From contig NC_092329.1 in assembly GCF_036785885.1 (NCBI RefSeq), positions 6,944,001 through 7,008,000 on the forward strand: a stretch of DNA of 64,000 bases, in the 5' to 3' direction. Positions 12,760 to 24,745 of this stretch are shown here, piece after piece. The notes beneath the pieces were generated by a model that was given only the letters and a program-made list of their open reading frames with translations, was not told where the DNA came from and did no database searches. The stretch comes from Coffea arabica. Lineage: Eukaryota > Streptophyta > Magnoliopsida > Gentianales > Rubiaceae. The number at the start of each line of letters is the position of its first letter. Positions within the stretch are counted from its first letter, which is position 1. The position numbers and the translations under genes are program-made.

Positions 12760-12965
12760 TGGAAGGTGAGTTTTTTAGAAATTTATCTAAAACTTTACTG
12801 TAGCGCACTGTAGAAGTTTTTCAAAAAATTTTTAGAGTGTGTAAATTTTTGAATATTTTGAAATGTATAGTTTAAAAACTTTGAGAAGTTTTTTGAGGTT
12901 ACTGTAGTTAAAGTTTTTAAAATATTTGTAGCAGACAAACTTGCCAAAAAACTTATAGAGAAAAA
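12760..12965. mobile_element. hAT-like MITE fragment, same family as 57702-57944
   Basis: Shares with 57702-57944 the stretches AAAACTTTACTGTA, GTAAATTTTTGAATATTTTG, AAATGTAT, GTTTAAAAACTTTGA and GTAGCAGACAAACTTG in the same order. The terminal repeats are less complete here. Confidence 0.55.
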
Positions 12966-13666
12966 CGCAGGCCATGCAAGGCAATGCAAATGGGGTCAGT
13001 CTACTCAGACCGTCTAGGTTGTGAGGAAGAATAATGGTCCGTATTGAACGCGCAAGAAATGGAATTAAGATATACATGCTTTCCCTCAAGTCAAAACAAA
13101 ACGCTCCGATCCAGACAATTTGGCATACTTGAATTTGTTTACCACTTCGCCTCTCCCAAGATGCAACATACCCGTAGATTCTTCATGAAGGAATGTAGAC
13201 CCACATGAATTAAAAGACCCAAAATAAAAAAGGAAGCACAAACATGCATGATTATAACTAAAATGGTCAGCCACTATCATATAAAGAAATTTTCAGATGC
13301 CATGCAAAAAAGCTGTTCTTGTGAATAATTGTCGACTGGATTGTAGTGATCATGTCCTTTCCGCTGTTAGCAAGCTTTCGTTTAAATTAATTCCAGCTAT
13401 TTTACACATGTTTTTTGGCTAGGATTCAATCATGCTGGGGACCAAAGCCCTAATCATCCATTTCTTTTTAACTTTCCAGAATTAAAAAGCTTGTTTAGGG
13501 CCATGGATGAACAGTGAAATTATAAATGTCTACGATGGATCGAGGATCACGAGACGACCTTGTTGTTTGGCCTGTGCCCAATGAATCGACGCATCCTGCT
13601 GTGTCTTTTAGGCTTTAAATCAACCTCCCCCAGTCTCCAGCCACCTTCTCCTCTCATATTATTATG

Positions 13667-13669
<3 letters not shown>

Positions 13670-13714
<45 letters not shown>
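13670..13714. repeat. (AT)n microsatellite
   Basis: About 22 uninterrupted AT dinucleotides. Likely length-polymorphic. Confidence 0.9.
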
Positions 13715-13716
<2 letters not shown>

Positions 13717-13921
13717 CAAGGGTCCTGAAAAGAATCATGCTATGTAAACAATGAAAATATGGTTATAAAGGACCGAGATTGAGACATGTTACGCAGAAGA
13801 AATTAGGATCAATTAATGGGCTTCACCAAAATCATTGTCCTTTGATTATTGAAGAAATTTAGATGAGAATGCATCGTTCAAAGTAAGATTAAAAATCTTC
13901 GTTCAACTAAGCTAGTATGAA

Positions 13922-14102
13922 AAGCTAGCCCCTCGGGCACAGAACGGCTGGCTATGGAATAGCCTCATTAGACCCAGGTCGTGTGGTAGATTCTGACTCT
14001 CCTACCGTCTCATGTATCCTTAGGAGGCGAGGTGCACAGGCGCAGGGAAATTAATCTGGCAAAAGTTGGAACATTTCCTGTGTTGACAAAAAAAGAAAAA
14101 AA
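13922..14102 (+). mobile_element. SINE-like insertion with 13-bp target duplication
   Basis: 181 bp flanked by a perfect 13-bp direct repeat AAGCTAGTATGAA (13909-13921 and 14103-14115), with an A-rich 3' tail. GC content is well above the surroundings. GTGGTAGATTCTGACTCTCC resembles a degenerate pol III B box. Variable-length target duplications and an A-rich tail are the hallmark of non-LTR retroposition, and the size fits a tRNA-derived SINE. No protein is encoded. Confidence 0.75.
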
Positions 14103-14115
14103 AAGCTAGTATGAA

Positions 14116-15377
14116 GTTATTATGCTTTTTCAGAACCTATATATGGAAGTTGTATTGAATGAAATAACGAGTTTTTTTTTTAAATATATATATTAAGCAA
14201 TATCTTAGGGGGTAAAGAATAAAATTTGAATCAAAGTCTGGCAAGTACATATTTTTCTGAAGTTGTTGCATGATGCATTCAAGAATTACTGGCTTTCCAT
14301 GATGGACAAAACTCTACTAAAAATATTGGTATAATACAGGAATTTGAGGGATCTCGGAAAGATGGAGAATGAGGGTTCGAACTAAATAAGCATTAAATTT
14401 TCACCAGTGTCCTAATGGTTAAAAGAAACAAAAATGAGAAATAAGAAGTGCTCCCAAAAAAAAAAAAAGAAATGCAAAAAGCTAGCAAACTAGTTTCTCT
14501 ATTTTTTTAAAAAATAAAAGTAAAAAGTTTATAAACTTGAAAATAAGTACTTGATGGCGGGGAATTTAAACCTAACCTCCTGATAAAATAAATAGTGGGA
14601 GTGTTATTAACAAATTTCATTTGAAATTTAGCATTATAATTTAACATGTACTCTTGTGATGTTTCTCTAAATGGTTATATGACGATGGATGTTATACATT
14701 TAAAGGTGCTATCAAGAACTCACCAATTGCATACATCTTAGGACATGATATGAGTTTCAACTTTCATCTAAATCGATTTTCTTTTTTTTTTTGGGCAAAT
14801 TTTGGTCCTTATTTATTCATGTATATCCCGACTTTGTTTGAAATCTTAAACCTAACGTGGGACTATAAGAATAGGAGTTTTAGATCTAAATTAAAAGCGG
14901 TGGACCCAAATTAATTTAGCGTAGATCTGATATTGCTTTTGGGCAGCGTAGCTTCTCTAATGCACACATTATTTTGTCTAGACTCCAAATCGACAAATCT
15001 TCCTACGTAGGTTGTGTAACTTAGTATGTCTGAAACCTTCTGCGCTATGCCAGGCACATGGCATTGCATCATTGGGATATATAAAATTCATTGACTGCAA
15101 AATTGAACAAAGTCCGTGATTTTCGATCTGCATCCCTTTCTGTCTTTCTTATTTTTAACCGTAATGATAATATTTTTATAATCTAATTTATTCTAATTTA
15201 AGAGAATGAAAGGCTAAAGAAAATATGTATAAGATGCATCCCTTTCTGTCACTGTAGATAAATTACATGTCCAATGTACGAAATGCATGAAAAATATCGA
15301 TTTACCTCACTTTTTGCAGGTGGCAGGGATCATGGATGAGAAAGTACGTGGCTTGGGAGTATAAATCACATTCAAGG
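14116..15377. other. Spacer between the MATE copies, no gene recognised
   Basis: AT-rich, with no open frame of interest and no delimited element. It separates the SINE from the hAT-like element. Confidence 0.5.
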
Positions 15378-15385
15378 GAGGCAAA

Positions 15386-16117
15386 CAGTGGCGGTGTCAA
15401 GAACTTTATTCAAATTTCTTGATATCTAGATTTTTCTGAAAATTTCATCAACGAGTGCGCAGGCATTCGTTTGGACCGGCAATGGTTCATCGTGTTCCCT
15501 TTGACCTCTTTAGGTCTTCTCTCCCCCTAATATAGAATAAGAGTAAGTGTAAAATAGAATCTATCGTGTCTGCAAAAAGAAAAAGTCAAGATCTTTATTG
15601 AGGGGGTGCAATAATATTAGTTTAGACTTATAAGATGTTGGTTTGTAGATTTTTGGAATAACTAAATATTTGTTGCAGTAAACATGCAAGTAAAGATTCA
15701 TTATTAATTAGCTCATTCAATGGTATAAAATTATGCATAAAAATACAAATTGTATATTCTAATTAACATATACAATTGGCAAATAATTTGTACACAATCA
15801 AACTATTAAATGAAATGGAAAATGTAAAAAAGTTAAATATTAAATAAATACCATTTTCTTACAAAAGAAACGAATTACATTTGATAGAAAGGAAACAAAT
15901 AACATCATGTAATATATTTTTAGTTCTAGGTTTACCACTATGAAAATAAAGAGGACAATTGTAAAAAATTATAACAATTTGGGGGGGGGGGGTTAATTAT
16001 GAGATTAGAAGGAATCCTACCAAAACTCAGGGGACAAGAGAGAGACAATATTATAATATTTAAAATTTTTATAGGCTGTATTAGAGTTTTTCAAAAGTTG
16101 AAGGGGTGTCGCCACTA
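15386..16117. mobile_element. hAT-like element carrying a nested SINE
   Basis: The ends CAGTGGCGGTGTCAAGAA and GGGGTGTCGCCACTA are inverted repeats. The flanks GAGGCAAA (15378-15385) and GGGGCAAA (16118-16125) match at 7 of 8 positions, fitting the 8-bp duplication of hAT elements. The family also occurs at 20788-21218. It is non-autonomous and is interrupted by a 174-bp insertion at 15411-15584. A run of 12 G lies at 15981-15992. Confidence 0.65.
15411..15584 (+). mobile_element. SINE-like insertion nested in the hAT-like element
   Basis: 174 bp between GTCAAGAACTTTATT (15396-15410) and GTCAAGATCTTTATT (15585-15599), a 15-bp duplication with one mismatch. It ends in GCAAAAAGAAAAA, the A-rich tail expected for a SINE. 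Removing it restores the host element, so it inserted later than its host. Confidence 0.65.
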
Positions 16118-16650
16118 GGGGCAAAATATTAAGTGAAATTTCATCATTTGAAGTCCTTCATCCTCTTCTTGTAGCTAATCCCACCCATTTGCTTAGGTGA
16201 TGTACGAGGAGTTAATTTTGTTAGCATGCTTGTAGTCACTTATAATTTTTTTGTCAATTAAATTTTTTCCCTTCCAAAAAATCAAGAATTAATAAAAAAC
16301 TTTAGTCGCTAGATTTTGTTACTAAACTTTTTTTCCCTATTTTGGGCACATGATGAAATATATATTTCATATCTAATTTAATTTGCTAGTGGACACAATG
16401 AATCAACTTTTATTTCACAGAGCGCCTGGCTATTTGCAGGTAATCACTACTAATTCGTAGCAGAAAATCTCGGCCGGTGCTCCTTTTCATTGTTGAATTT
16501 ATATCCATCCCTTTACACGAAGTTGTAATTCCAAAAAAAAAAAAAAGGGGGTCATATTTCGGTCTTTTTACATGAGTAAAAGGTCAGTCCACTCAGGAGT
16601 GCCAATAGCAACTCCTTACTAAATTCATATTGCCAGATGGCCACAAAGTT

Positions 16651-16660
16651 GTATATAAAG
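16651..16660 (+). promoter_or_regulatory. TATA box of MATE copy 2
   Basis: GTATATAAAG lies 93 bp upstream of the start codon, implying a transcript start near 16685 and a 5' UTR of about 70 nt. Confidence 0.55.
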
Positions 16661-16727
16661 TATCCACTTTCATGATAAGCACCACCCATCATTTCCTAAC
16701 TTCACTCTGCTAAATAATTGAGGGTGG

Positions 16728-16751
16728 ATGGTTTTAGGATACCAGGTTTAG
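16728..16751 (+). promoter_or_regulatory. uORF ending one base before the MATE copy 2 start
   Basis: ATG at 16728 opens a seven-codon frame (MVLGYQV) ending with TAG at 16749-16751. One base later the main ATG begins at 16753. If the TATA box at 16651 is used, the uORF is in the transcript and should lower or condition translation of the transporter. Confidence 0.5.
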
Positions 16752-16752
16752 G

Positions 16753-19700
16753 ATGGAGAGTGCCAAGAGCAATGAGATTATTCAGCCACTATTAGTGCAA
16801 GATTCGGCGTTAAGTACAAATAGCCGGGAGAAGTACATACCAGCTGAAGGTTCAGGAGGAGACCTTAGCAGCAGGGTGTGGACAGAATCAAAGAAGCTAT
16901 GGCACATAGTTGGGCCATCCATCTTCTCCCGCGTCGTCTCCTACTCCATGAACGTAATCACTCAAGCCTTTGCCGGCCACCTTGGTGAGGTTGAACTAGC
17001 TTCAGTCTCCATCGCCAACACTGTCATTGTAGGATTCAATTTCGGGTTCTTGGTACGCACATTTTATTTATCCCTTTTGATGCTAACTCACTAACAGGAC
17101 CATGAACCACATTAATGTCACAAATTTGGTACTACTATTACCATATGTATTGTTTTCTTGAAAGATGAAAACGGATCTCTGAATGATCAACCTCTTTGAT
17201 TCATATGTTGTTGATTTTAGACTACAAATTAAGGGATCCTAGTGGCCATCGGTTTCTCTTACTTTTCTCCCATTATGAAGGGAATTGAATAACCAGTCGT
17301 CCTAGGCGCGCGAGTTGGTATCGGGTAATATTCAGGATGTGTATAGTAATGCACAAGATGCAGTTCCACCTCCTGTGGTCGGGACTCCGGAGACGAGTTT
17401 CTAGCAAGTCATAAGTATATAAACATTTATCCAACTTTACATAAGTAAATCCAACATGAACATAAATATTTATGCAGCCATAAGATTTTGATTTGCAAGT
17501 ATAATTAAGAAAATTAATCTATGCTTGTTGGTTATTGTTTATGATTGTCGATTACTCCATTTCAGCTGGGAATGGCGAGCGCATTGGAAACCTTATGTGG
17601 ACAGGCCTTTGGGGCTAAAAGGTACCACTTGTTAGGCACATACATGCAAAGATCATGGATAGTTCTATCCATCTGTTGCTTCATGTTGTTGCCATTCTAC
17701 TTGTACGCCACGCCCGTTTTGAAGTTGCTAGGCCAGCCGGACGAAGTCGCCGAGCTATCGGGGCAGCTTGCCTTGTGGTTTGTTCCGATGCATTTCAGCT
17801 TTGCACTTCAGTGCCCGTTACAGAGATTCTTGCAGAGCCAGCTGAAGACTGGGGTCCTGGTGTGGGCATCTCTGGCAGCTCTTGTGATTCACGTGATTAT
17901 TAGTTGGGTTTTTGTGTATCAATTTGACATGGGTGTAATTGGAGCTGCTGTTGCCTTGGATATATCTTGGTGGGTTTTGGTTTTGGGTATGTTGGGATAT
18001 ACTGTTTGGGGTGGGTGTCCTCAAACATGGACTGGTTTCTCTATGCAGGCCTTTTCTGGTCTTTGGGAGTTTACAAGACTTTCTGCTGCTGCTGGTGTAA
18101 TGCTTTGGTACTGTGCCTTTACTCTTTCCTTACTCTGATTGATTAGAATTCTTTTTGTGTTGTTCTTTTCTTCTCAACTGATTCATTGTGCAGTTTGGAG
18201 AATTGGTATTATAGAATATTGATATTGATGACCGGCAACCTAAAGAATGCAACTATTGCCGTGGATGCTCTCTCCGTCTGGTGCGTATTTTTTATCTAAA
18301 GATCTGCAGTAATTGGTTAGATAAATCTGCTCTAGCTAGCAAAATTGATGGACTAGGTAAAAATTAAAAAAAATTAATAAAGTCAAGGCTTGAGCCTGTA
18401 ATTAGGATTCGGACTTCACTCTCTTCCTACCACAACCTAACATAGCCAAAAACAAATGTGTTAAATATGTTTCTTTGCAATTTTGGCAGCATGGGAATCA
18501 ATGGCTGGGAAATGATGATTCCTCTAGCATTCTTTGCGGCAACCGGGTACTATCTCGAATTCCTTTTGTTGGCCAAACATATGAGCAATAACATTGGATG
18601 GATCGATGTTTAATTTCAACTGTTCTTGAATGGTTAAAAGCTTTGTTGTTGTTGAGGAGCATAACTAAGAGAGGTTCTCAGGAAGAAATTAAATAGGACC
18701 AGTGTTTAAATGCAAGGATGGACAATTAATTTAAGTATGTCCATCTCTATGATAATTTTGATATAAGTTAGATAATAGTTGTTAAAGAAAACCTAGTTAA
18801 AATGCTTTAGATTTTCTGGCCACAAAAATTAATTAAATTGGATATAAAGCAATAAATTAAAAAAAAACTATTTAAAATAGCTTCAAGCTTTTCTATCCAC
18901 AACACCTCATTAATTTGGATGTAAACCAGTATATGACAATATATTCTTAGTACTTGGGACATTGTAACGTTGAAAGTTTCCCCTTGAAAAATGATTTTAA
19001 CAAAACAACAACTGCAGCAATAATAATAATTAGAAAAGGTTATTTAGTCCAATAACAAGCAAGGTCGCACTTCACAAAGTTTTTGTCATAGAAAAATTTA
19101 GGCTAATTTAACTGTTTATTTCAAGTTAATATTTTCATTTTGCCCAAACACAAGTAATATTAGCAATGGGTTGGACAGTATATATGGCAAGAGGGCGTGT
19201 AAGTAAGACATCTCGAGTTCGAAATCTCCCACTTATACTAAAAAAAAATGTGTAATATTAGCAAATGTATTTCCCTAGCGTATATTTTTGGATTTTCATT
19301 TTTGTTTGCATCTGAAATGCTGATCCAGGGAAAATTGCTTTCTGTCTTCTAATTATCAAAATTTTGATGACAGAGTAAGGGTAGCCAATGAACTCGGTGC
19401 GGGGAACGGAAAGGCAGCGAAATTTGCAGCAAAAGTGGCAGTTATCCAATCAACAGTGATAGGCATCATCTTCTGCGGCCTTATTCTGTTGCTCCATAAC
19501 CAAATTGCTTACATTTTCTCATCAAGTTCTCAAGTTATTGCTGCAGTGAACAAGTTCTCGTACCTCTTAGCTCTCACCATTCTTCTCAACAGTGTTCAAC
19601 CGGTGCTCTCCGGTTAGAGATTCCTCCAGTTGTTTGCCTGTTATTCAATTTCATTAAAGATTTATTAAAGTCTTTATTTTGGGTCAACAAAATTTCATAT

Positions 19701-22415
19701 GTTTTTCTTTTTTAATTATCAAAATTTGCAGGTGTAGCTGTAGGATCTGGTTGGCAAGCTTGGGTTGCATACGTGAATTTGACTTGTTATTATGTAGTTG
19801 GGATTCCCGCGGGAATCGTACTCGGTTGGTTCTTAGACTTGGGTGTTGAGGTAAGCCAATCTGCTTCTAATTCTTTGCGATAGCGTTATACTTGAATTGG
19901 GAAACAAATTACTACTCAAAATTCTTTGGATTAATTCTATTTTACACCCTTCAACTATATTTTGATTTCTATTTTGGTCCCTAAACATTAAATTATGACA
20001 CTTTAACATCTAAATTATACCGCAATTCTCAATTTAGTCCCTAAACTCCTTTTCTAATTTTGGAATTTTTTAGGTTATTGTTCAAGCTATTTGCTGCTTA
20101 CTTGACTTATATTCTGCCATTTTCGGAGATTCTATCAACAATTGTCCGTGATTCTCAATTTGATCCCTAAAACTCCTTTCTTCCCTCCTAATTTTGGAAA
20201 TTTTTGGGTTATTATTTATTTATTTATTTTTTGCCATTCACTTGATAATATTCCATTAGTTTTGGGAATTCTGTTAATAATTGTCCTTAAGTTAGACGGT
20301 TTTTATAGTTTAGGAATTAAAAGCGTTCAAATTTTTAGTTTGGAGACCAAAGTAAAAATTAATATATAATTGAGGGACACAGAATAAAATTACCGCATTA
20401 TTTGAAGTAAACTTCAATTGAAACCCCTCTTGTGGGTAACTTTACCACTTCTACACGAATGTTTTATGTGCTCATGTCACTCTTCAAAATACTAACAAGT
20501 GATTTCTCATTTCACGTCCAAACTCGAAAGTGATATTGGCATTGCCACTCTCGAAAATTCAAGTAATGCATAGTAAGTTGTCAATAGCACTATACGTATG
20601 AATTTGATCTGATTACAGATACACGAAGGGTAAAAAATACTTGGATGTTGTAGTAGCAAGTCATGCCAAGAACTAGGATGTGGATTAAAATGCAGGGAAG
20701 AACAAGGCATACGCTTGTACAAAATCCAATGCTTCAATTAATGTGGAACTTTTCTATCTCTTCACCTCATCTACCCCTTCTCATAAATAGTAGCGGAGCC
20801 AAGAACTATAGCCAGTAGAGGTAGCATTATACACCTAAAATAATGTTCTTATTATGCAAGAAAATATCAAATAAAAATAAGATTTTTATTATTGAGTTTT
20901 TGTGTTTTGAAAGTATCAAAGCTATTCTTTATCCAAATAGAAACCAAATTTGTGTTTTAATAGTTTCAAAACATTTGTGCTGTAGAAGAGATATCTAAAA
21001 GAAATTGATTGTTTAGAGAGCTAATGCAAGAGGAATGAGAATTTCTTATAATATAAGAGGGCAATATAAAGGAAAAAAAAGGGTATTTTTTAAAATTGAG
21101 GGGGCGCAATTATAATAGAAACATAAAAATTTATAAAAGTGTCAAGACTATTCTTGAAATTTTGCAAAGTTAAGGGGGTGCAAGTACACACCCTCATCAC
21201 AATGTGGCTCCGCCACTACTCACAGAGCATTTGAGACAAAAGCATCCCCACAATTAGAGACATTATTATTGTTTCTTTGTTTCTTTTTCTTGATTGCCTG
21301 CCTTTTCTTTTCTTCCTCTTTTACAAAACCAAACTATGAGGGGGCTTTGTTTTAGGGATCTCACGCCATTCTATGTTCAGATAATTTTTTGTAATGTACG
21401 AGTTATTTCATTTAAAGAATTTATTCCAGGAACAAAGCTTCAAGTACTAACACAATTTTAAATTATTATTTTAAATAAACATTATTGAACCAGTGTCAGG
21501 AACTAGAGACACGCTCTCTTTCATTTATTATAATACACGCACATACACACATTTATGACGAAAGAAACCTCTTCAAATTTAGATTTTTTCTTTTCCTCCA
21601 AAATTATACTCCCTCCGTCCCACTTTGATAGTTTTGTTTTCCTTTTTCGTTTGTCCCAAATTGTAGTCCACTTTCTAATTGAAGAATGTAGTTGTATTTT
21701 AATTTTCCTAAAATACTCTTATTGGAAGAAATCTGTCAATTGTCCAATTTTACGCAAAATTGGATAGATTAGGAACCAAATGTACTTTTTGAAATAGATT
21801 GAGGACCAGTTCCGTGCATGGGTAATACATTAGGCATTAAAACTACAATTCTTCCTATAATCTTCATAGGAACATCACTTTTATTAGGTTGTAGTGGAGG
21901 AATTAATCCCTCATCTGTACATAGAGCATCCTAAAATTCCTATTACTAGGACAAAGCTACCATCCCATGTACGTTTACTATCATCAGATCGTGGCACCAA
22001 TTGATACATGGTCCAAAATTTTGAGTCTTAGGCATATAAATGTTGGCAATTTTTGCCTTTAATATCGTCCTAACCACTAGAAATTACAAAATAAAAGAAG
22101 GCTAAAGATTGTGAATAATGTTGGTTTAAAGTTTAAGCCTTTGAAATCCATCCACTCATCCAGGGTATCTGGGGCGGAATGATCGTTGGTGGAACTGCTG
22201 TGCAGACAGGGATACTAGCCATAATAACCATCCATCGCGACTGGGAAAAAGAGGTAAGTAATAGTTAGACTTAAATACCCATTAATCTCAACTAAAAGCT
22301 CTCTATTGTTGTGGATTAATCTTACTCTAAAGATTTTTCTGGGTTTTTGCAGGCTGAAAATGCTTCCAGGAATATCCAAAAATTGTCATGTCCAATTCCT
22401 GATTTGTTATCATGA
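16753..22415 (+). CDS. MATE efflux transporter, DTX27-like (tandem copy 2)
   Basis: Second MATE/DETOXIFICATION transporter, same orientation, 5.6 kb downstream of the end of copy 1. Exons: 16753-17052, 17566-18107, 18194-18280, 18490-18546, 19374-19612, 19732-19850, 22164-22253, 22353-22415, giving 498 residues. The six internal exons (542, 87, 57, 239, 119 and 90 nt) have exactly the lengths of copy 1, so the pair arose by tandem duplication. Motifs: GHLGEVELA (75-83), LETLCGQAFGAKR (107-119), RVANELGAGNGK from 331, VQPVLSG. The C-terminus AENASRNIQKLSCPIPDLLS is longer than in copy 1. Intron 6 (2.3 kb) holds two inverted-repeat elements. A TATA box and a short uORF precede the start. The membrane, probably vacuolar or plasma, and the substrate cannot be told from sequence. 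Confidence 0.93.
17295..17408 (+). repeat. Possible tRNA-derived SINE in MATE copy 2 intron 1
   Basis: GGCGCGCGAGTTGGTA resembles a pol III A box and GTGGTCGGGACTCCGGAG, some 75 bases later, a B box. The segment is much more GC-rich than the intron around it. No target duplication was found. Confidence 0.35.
19185..19250 (+). repeat. SINE 3'-end fragment in MATE copy 2 intron 4
   Basis: CTCGAGTTCGAAATCTCCCA and an A9 tail match the dispersed SINE-end family also seen at 9615, 30965 and 39370. Confidence 0.4.
19929..20393. mobile_element. Inverted-repeat element in MATE copy 2 intron 6
   Basis: The left end GATTAATTCTATTTTACACC and the right end, reversed (GGTAATTTTATTCTGTGTCC), are degenerate inverted repeats that continue through CTATTTTGGTC and its counterpart. 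About 465 bp, no coding capacity, no clear target duplication. A related left end occurs at 25749. Confidence 0.55.
20788..21218. mobile_element. hAT-like element in MATE copy 2 intron 6
   Basis: TAGTAGCGGAGCCA at the left and TGGCTCCGCCACTA at the right are inverted repeats. The right arm shares the text around AAGGGGGTGCA(A/C) with 15386-16117. The flanks CTCATAAA and CTCACAGA match at 6 of 8 positions. About 431 bp, non-autonomous. Confidence 0.6.
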
Positions 22416-23246
22416 CTTGTAGACTGAATTTGTGGCACGGTGGAGTTGCCTGGTTTTTTTGATTGAAGCTTTTCAGTTGTCAAGAATATCTCATACCATT
22501 AGAGAATTCGTCAAAAATTTATCTAGTGGACTGCGAATAAATTTTGTCAATAATGTCAAAAATATGTTTAGCAGTGCATTTTTTTTTCCTGATTATTCCC
22601 TGATCATTATCAATGTCTCGTTTAATCGGTCCCTTTATACATTTGTCATGATTTGAAATGACATCCGTTAGATTTAAGTAAGCTTATTACATTAAAGCTG
22701 GTGATCTATAAATGCAAGGAATTAGAGAAGTTTAACATAAGAACCTATCTCCGGTTCCTTTTAACAATCACCAGCACACATTTATTAGTGATTATCAACA
22801 TCTGTCTCCAAGTAACAAGAGCTGGTTAGGAGCAACTGAGACAAGTTTCCAATTGGAATAATTATCCATTTATCAGACACAAAATTAAGCAAAGTAAATA
22901 CTATCCGATTAATGCATTTACAACACTAGTGCAGATGAAGATTTCCTCCCCCCCTGTTCTCTTCATGTCCTAATTGTGATTAACTCTAAAACTTTTCATT
23001 AAAGAACTCAAGGGTTCTTTGGCCCATTCGTTGCTAGAAAAGGGTAGTCTACTCGTTACATCAACCTTTTTTTTGGACACTGTACTCAAACATAATGTTT
23101 AACTTGCCATGCGGGGGCAAAATGTTTATTCTTTTAGTTCAGGTGGGCAAAGTGAGATTAATCCTATAATTCAGGAGGGCAAAGTTTTATTAACCCATGC
23201 AAATATTACCCGCATACCAAGCTAATTCACCTCATATATTATTTAT
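22416..23246. other. Spacer after MATE copy 2
   Basis: Presumed 3' UTR and AT-rich sequence. Two short GGGCAAAG-type repeats at about 23100-23180 recur near 44215. No gene is recognised. Confidence 0.5.
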
Positions 23247-24027
23247 GGGATAATTTCAGAAACCCCCCTGAATTTTTTGATAATTTCGCTGAGCTCCCCT
23301 AAAATTTTAAAAATTACACTTACCTCCCTTATCCATCTAAAATGACAATACTAGCCTTAACATTTAAATAAAACTTTGTTTGGTATGTATATAAATGGAA
23401 TGGGATTTATAATTATTGTTTCTTTTCATTTTCTCTTCTTGTTCCTCATTTTTTATATTTTTTACTAGTAAAACTATGGAAATATAAACACCAACATTAA
23501 ATGTCAAACTAGTGACTTTTTTTTTTTGAAATTTAATATGATCCAACTTTTATTTGTCAATCCTTTTTTTCTTTTTTTTGTGTATTAGAAGCAATACTAA
23601 CTCAAAAATAAAGGTCCAAAACTACTATTGAAAAGCATTATGATAGTTTCACGGATCTAAAAGCAACCAACTCTAAAAGCATTATGATGACACTCTCTTC
23701 TCTAATTTAGAAAGAATAAATTTGATATTGAAAAATATTTTATCATAGTATAGAATTATTGTCATTATTGCTTATGAAACAATAAATTTGGTATTGAAAA
23801 CTTGACAATCCATTCTCATACATAGACTAAATATATTATTATTGCTTTAGAAAGTAATGAATTTTATAAGGTGAGGGTATTTTGGGGTATTCAATTAAAT
23901 TTTTTACTAAGTCCAAAGTTTGGTTACAAAAAGAGTCAAATCATGGGAGAGAAGTGTAATTTTTAAAAGGTCAAGGGATCTTAGTGAAATTGTCAGATAC
24001 CTCAGGGGAGGTTTATGAAATTATCCC
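23247..24027. mobile_element. MITE, same family as 28394-29398
   Basis: 781 bp with inverted ends GGGATAATTTCAGAAACCCC and, reversed on the right, GGGATAATTTCATAAACCTC, followed on both sides by the TTACACTT(A/C)-type block. ATTATTT occurs just outside both ends but offset by three bases on the right, so the target duplication is not exact. Confidence 0.65.
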
Positions 24028-24745
24028 AAGATTATTTGATAGCTGGGATAGATTTAACGATGGATAATATCTCAAAAACAATTTAAGAAAGGGTTTTTTT
24101 AACTGGTGCCCTATGGTTATTTGTTGATACACTTACATTTCACCCCAACCTACCATATATATATGCACACACTAATAAATACTACTTTCTCTTGCATTTA
24201 TACACTTTTTCTGATTAATCTCTTTGCATTTATATGTTTTCCCTAATTAATCTTATATTTCTAAAAATCTAACACTTGAAATACATTTTAATAGTCACCG
24301 TTAAACAGGCCGTTTAAAAAGTTAAGTAGACACCAATTGAAAGCCTAGGGCCAATTCTTGAACAAAGGATCTCTCATTCTTGGGGCTTGTATTTGATTTC
24401 TTAGTTGTGGTTTAATTTAGAGAATTAAACAGATTGTGAGAAGAATAAATATACATATTGACTTATTTGAACATTATTTTTTTGAATGACAAAAAATCGA
24501 TAATCTATAATCACCCAAACTGTAGTTTTCGCTGATTTTAATTATTCTCTATAATCAGTTTATATAATTAGATTTTATAAAGTCTAAAGCAATCAGGAAC
24601 AAGGCCTAAATCTTTTTTATCTAGAAGTGACATGCATGTAAATTGACTCGCTCAATTTTGTTCTCCTTTTTTTTTTTCAAAACTAAGGTAAATTAAAGTT
24701 TTAGTGGACAGTAAGTTCGCTAATTGAGTGTTAATACATCTACAG

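Noticed and set aside
17655-17903. 82-codon frame inside MATE copy 2 exon 2
   Set aside because: Out-of-frame shadow of the MATE coding exon.
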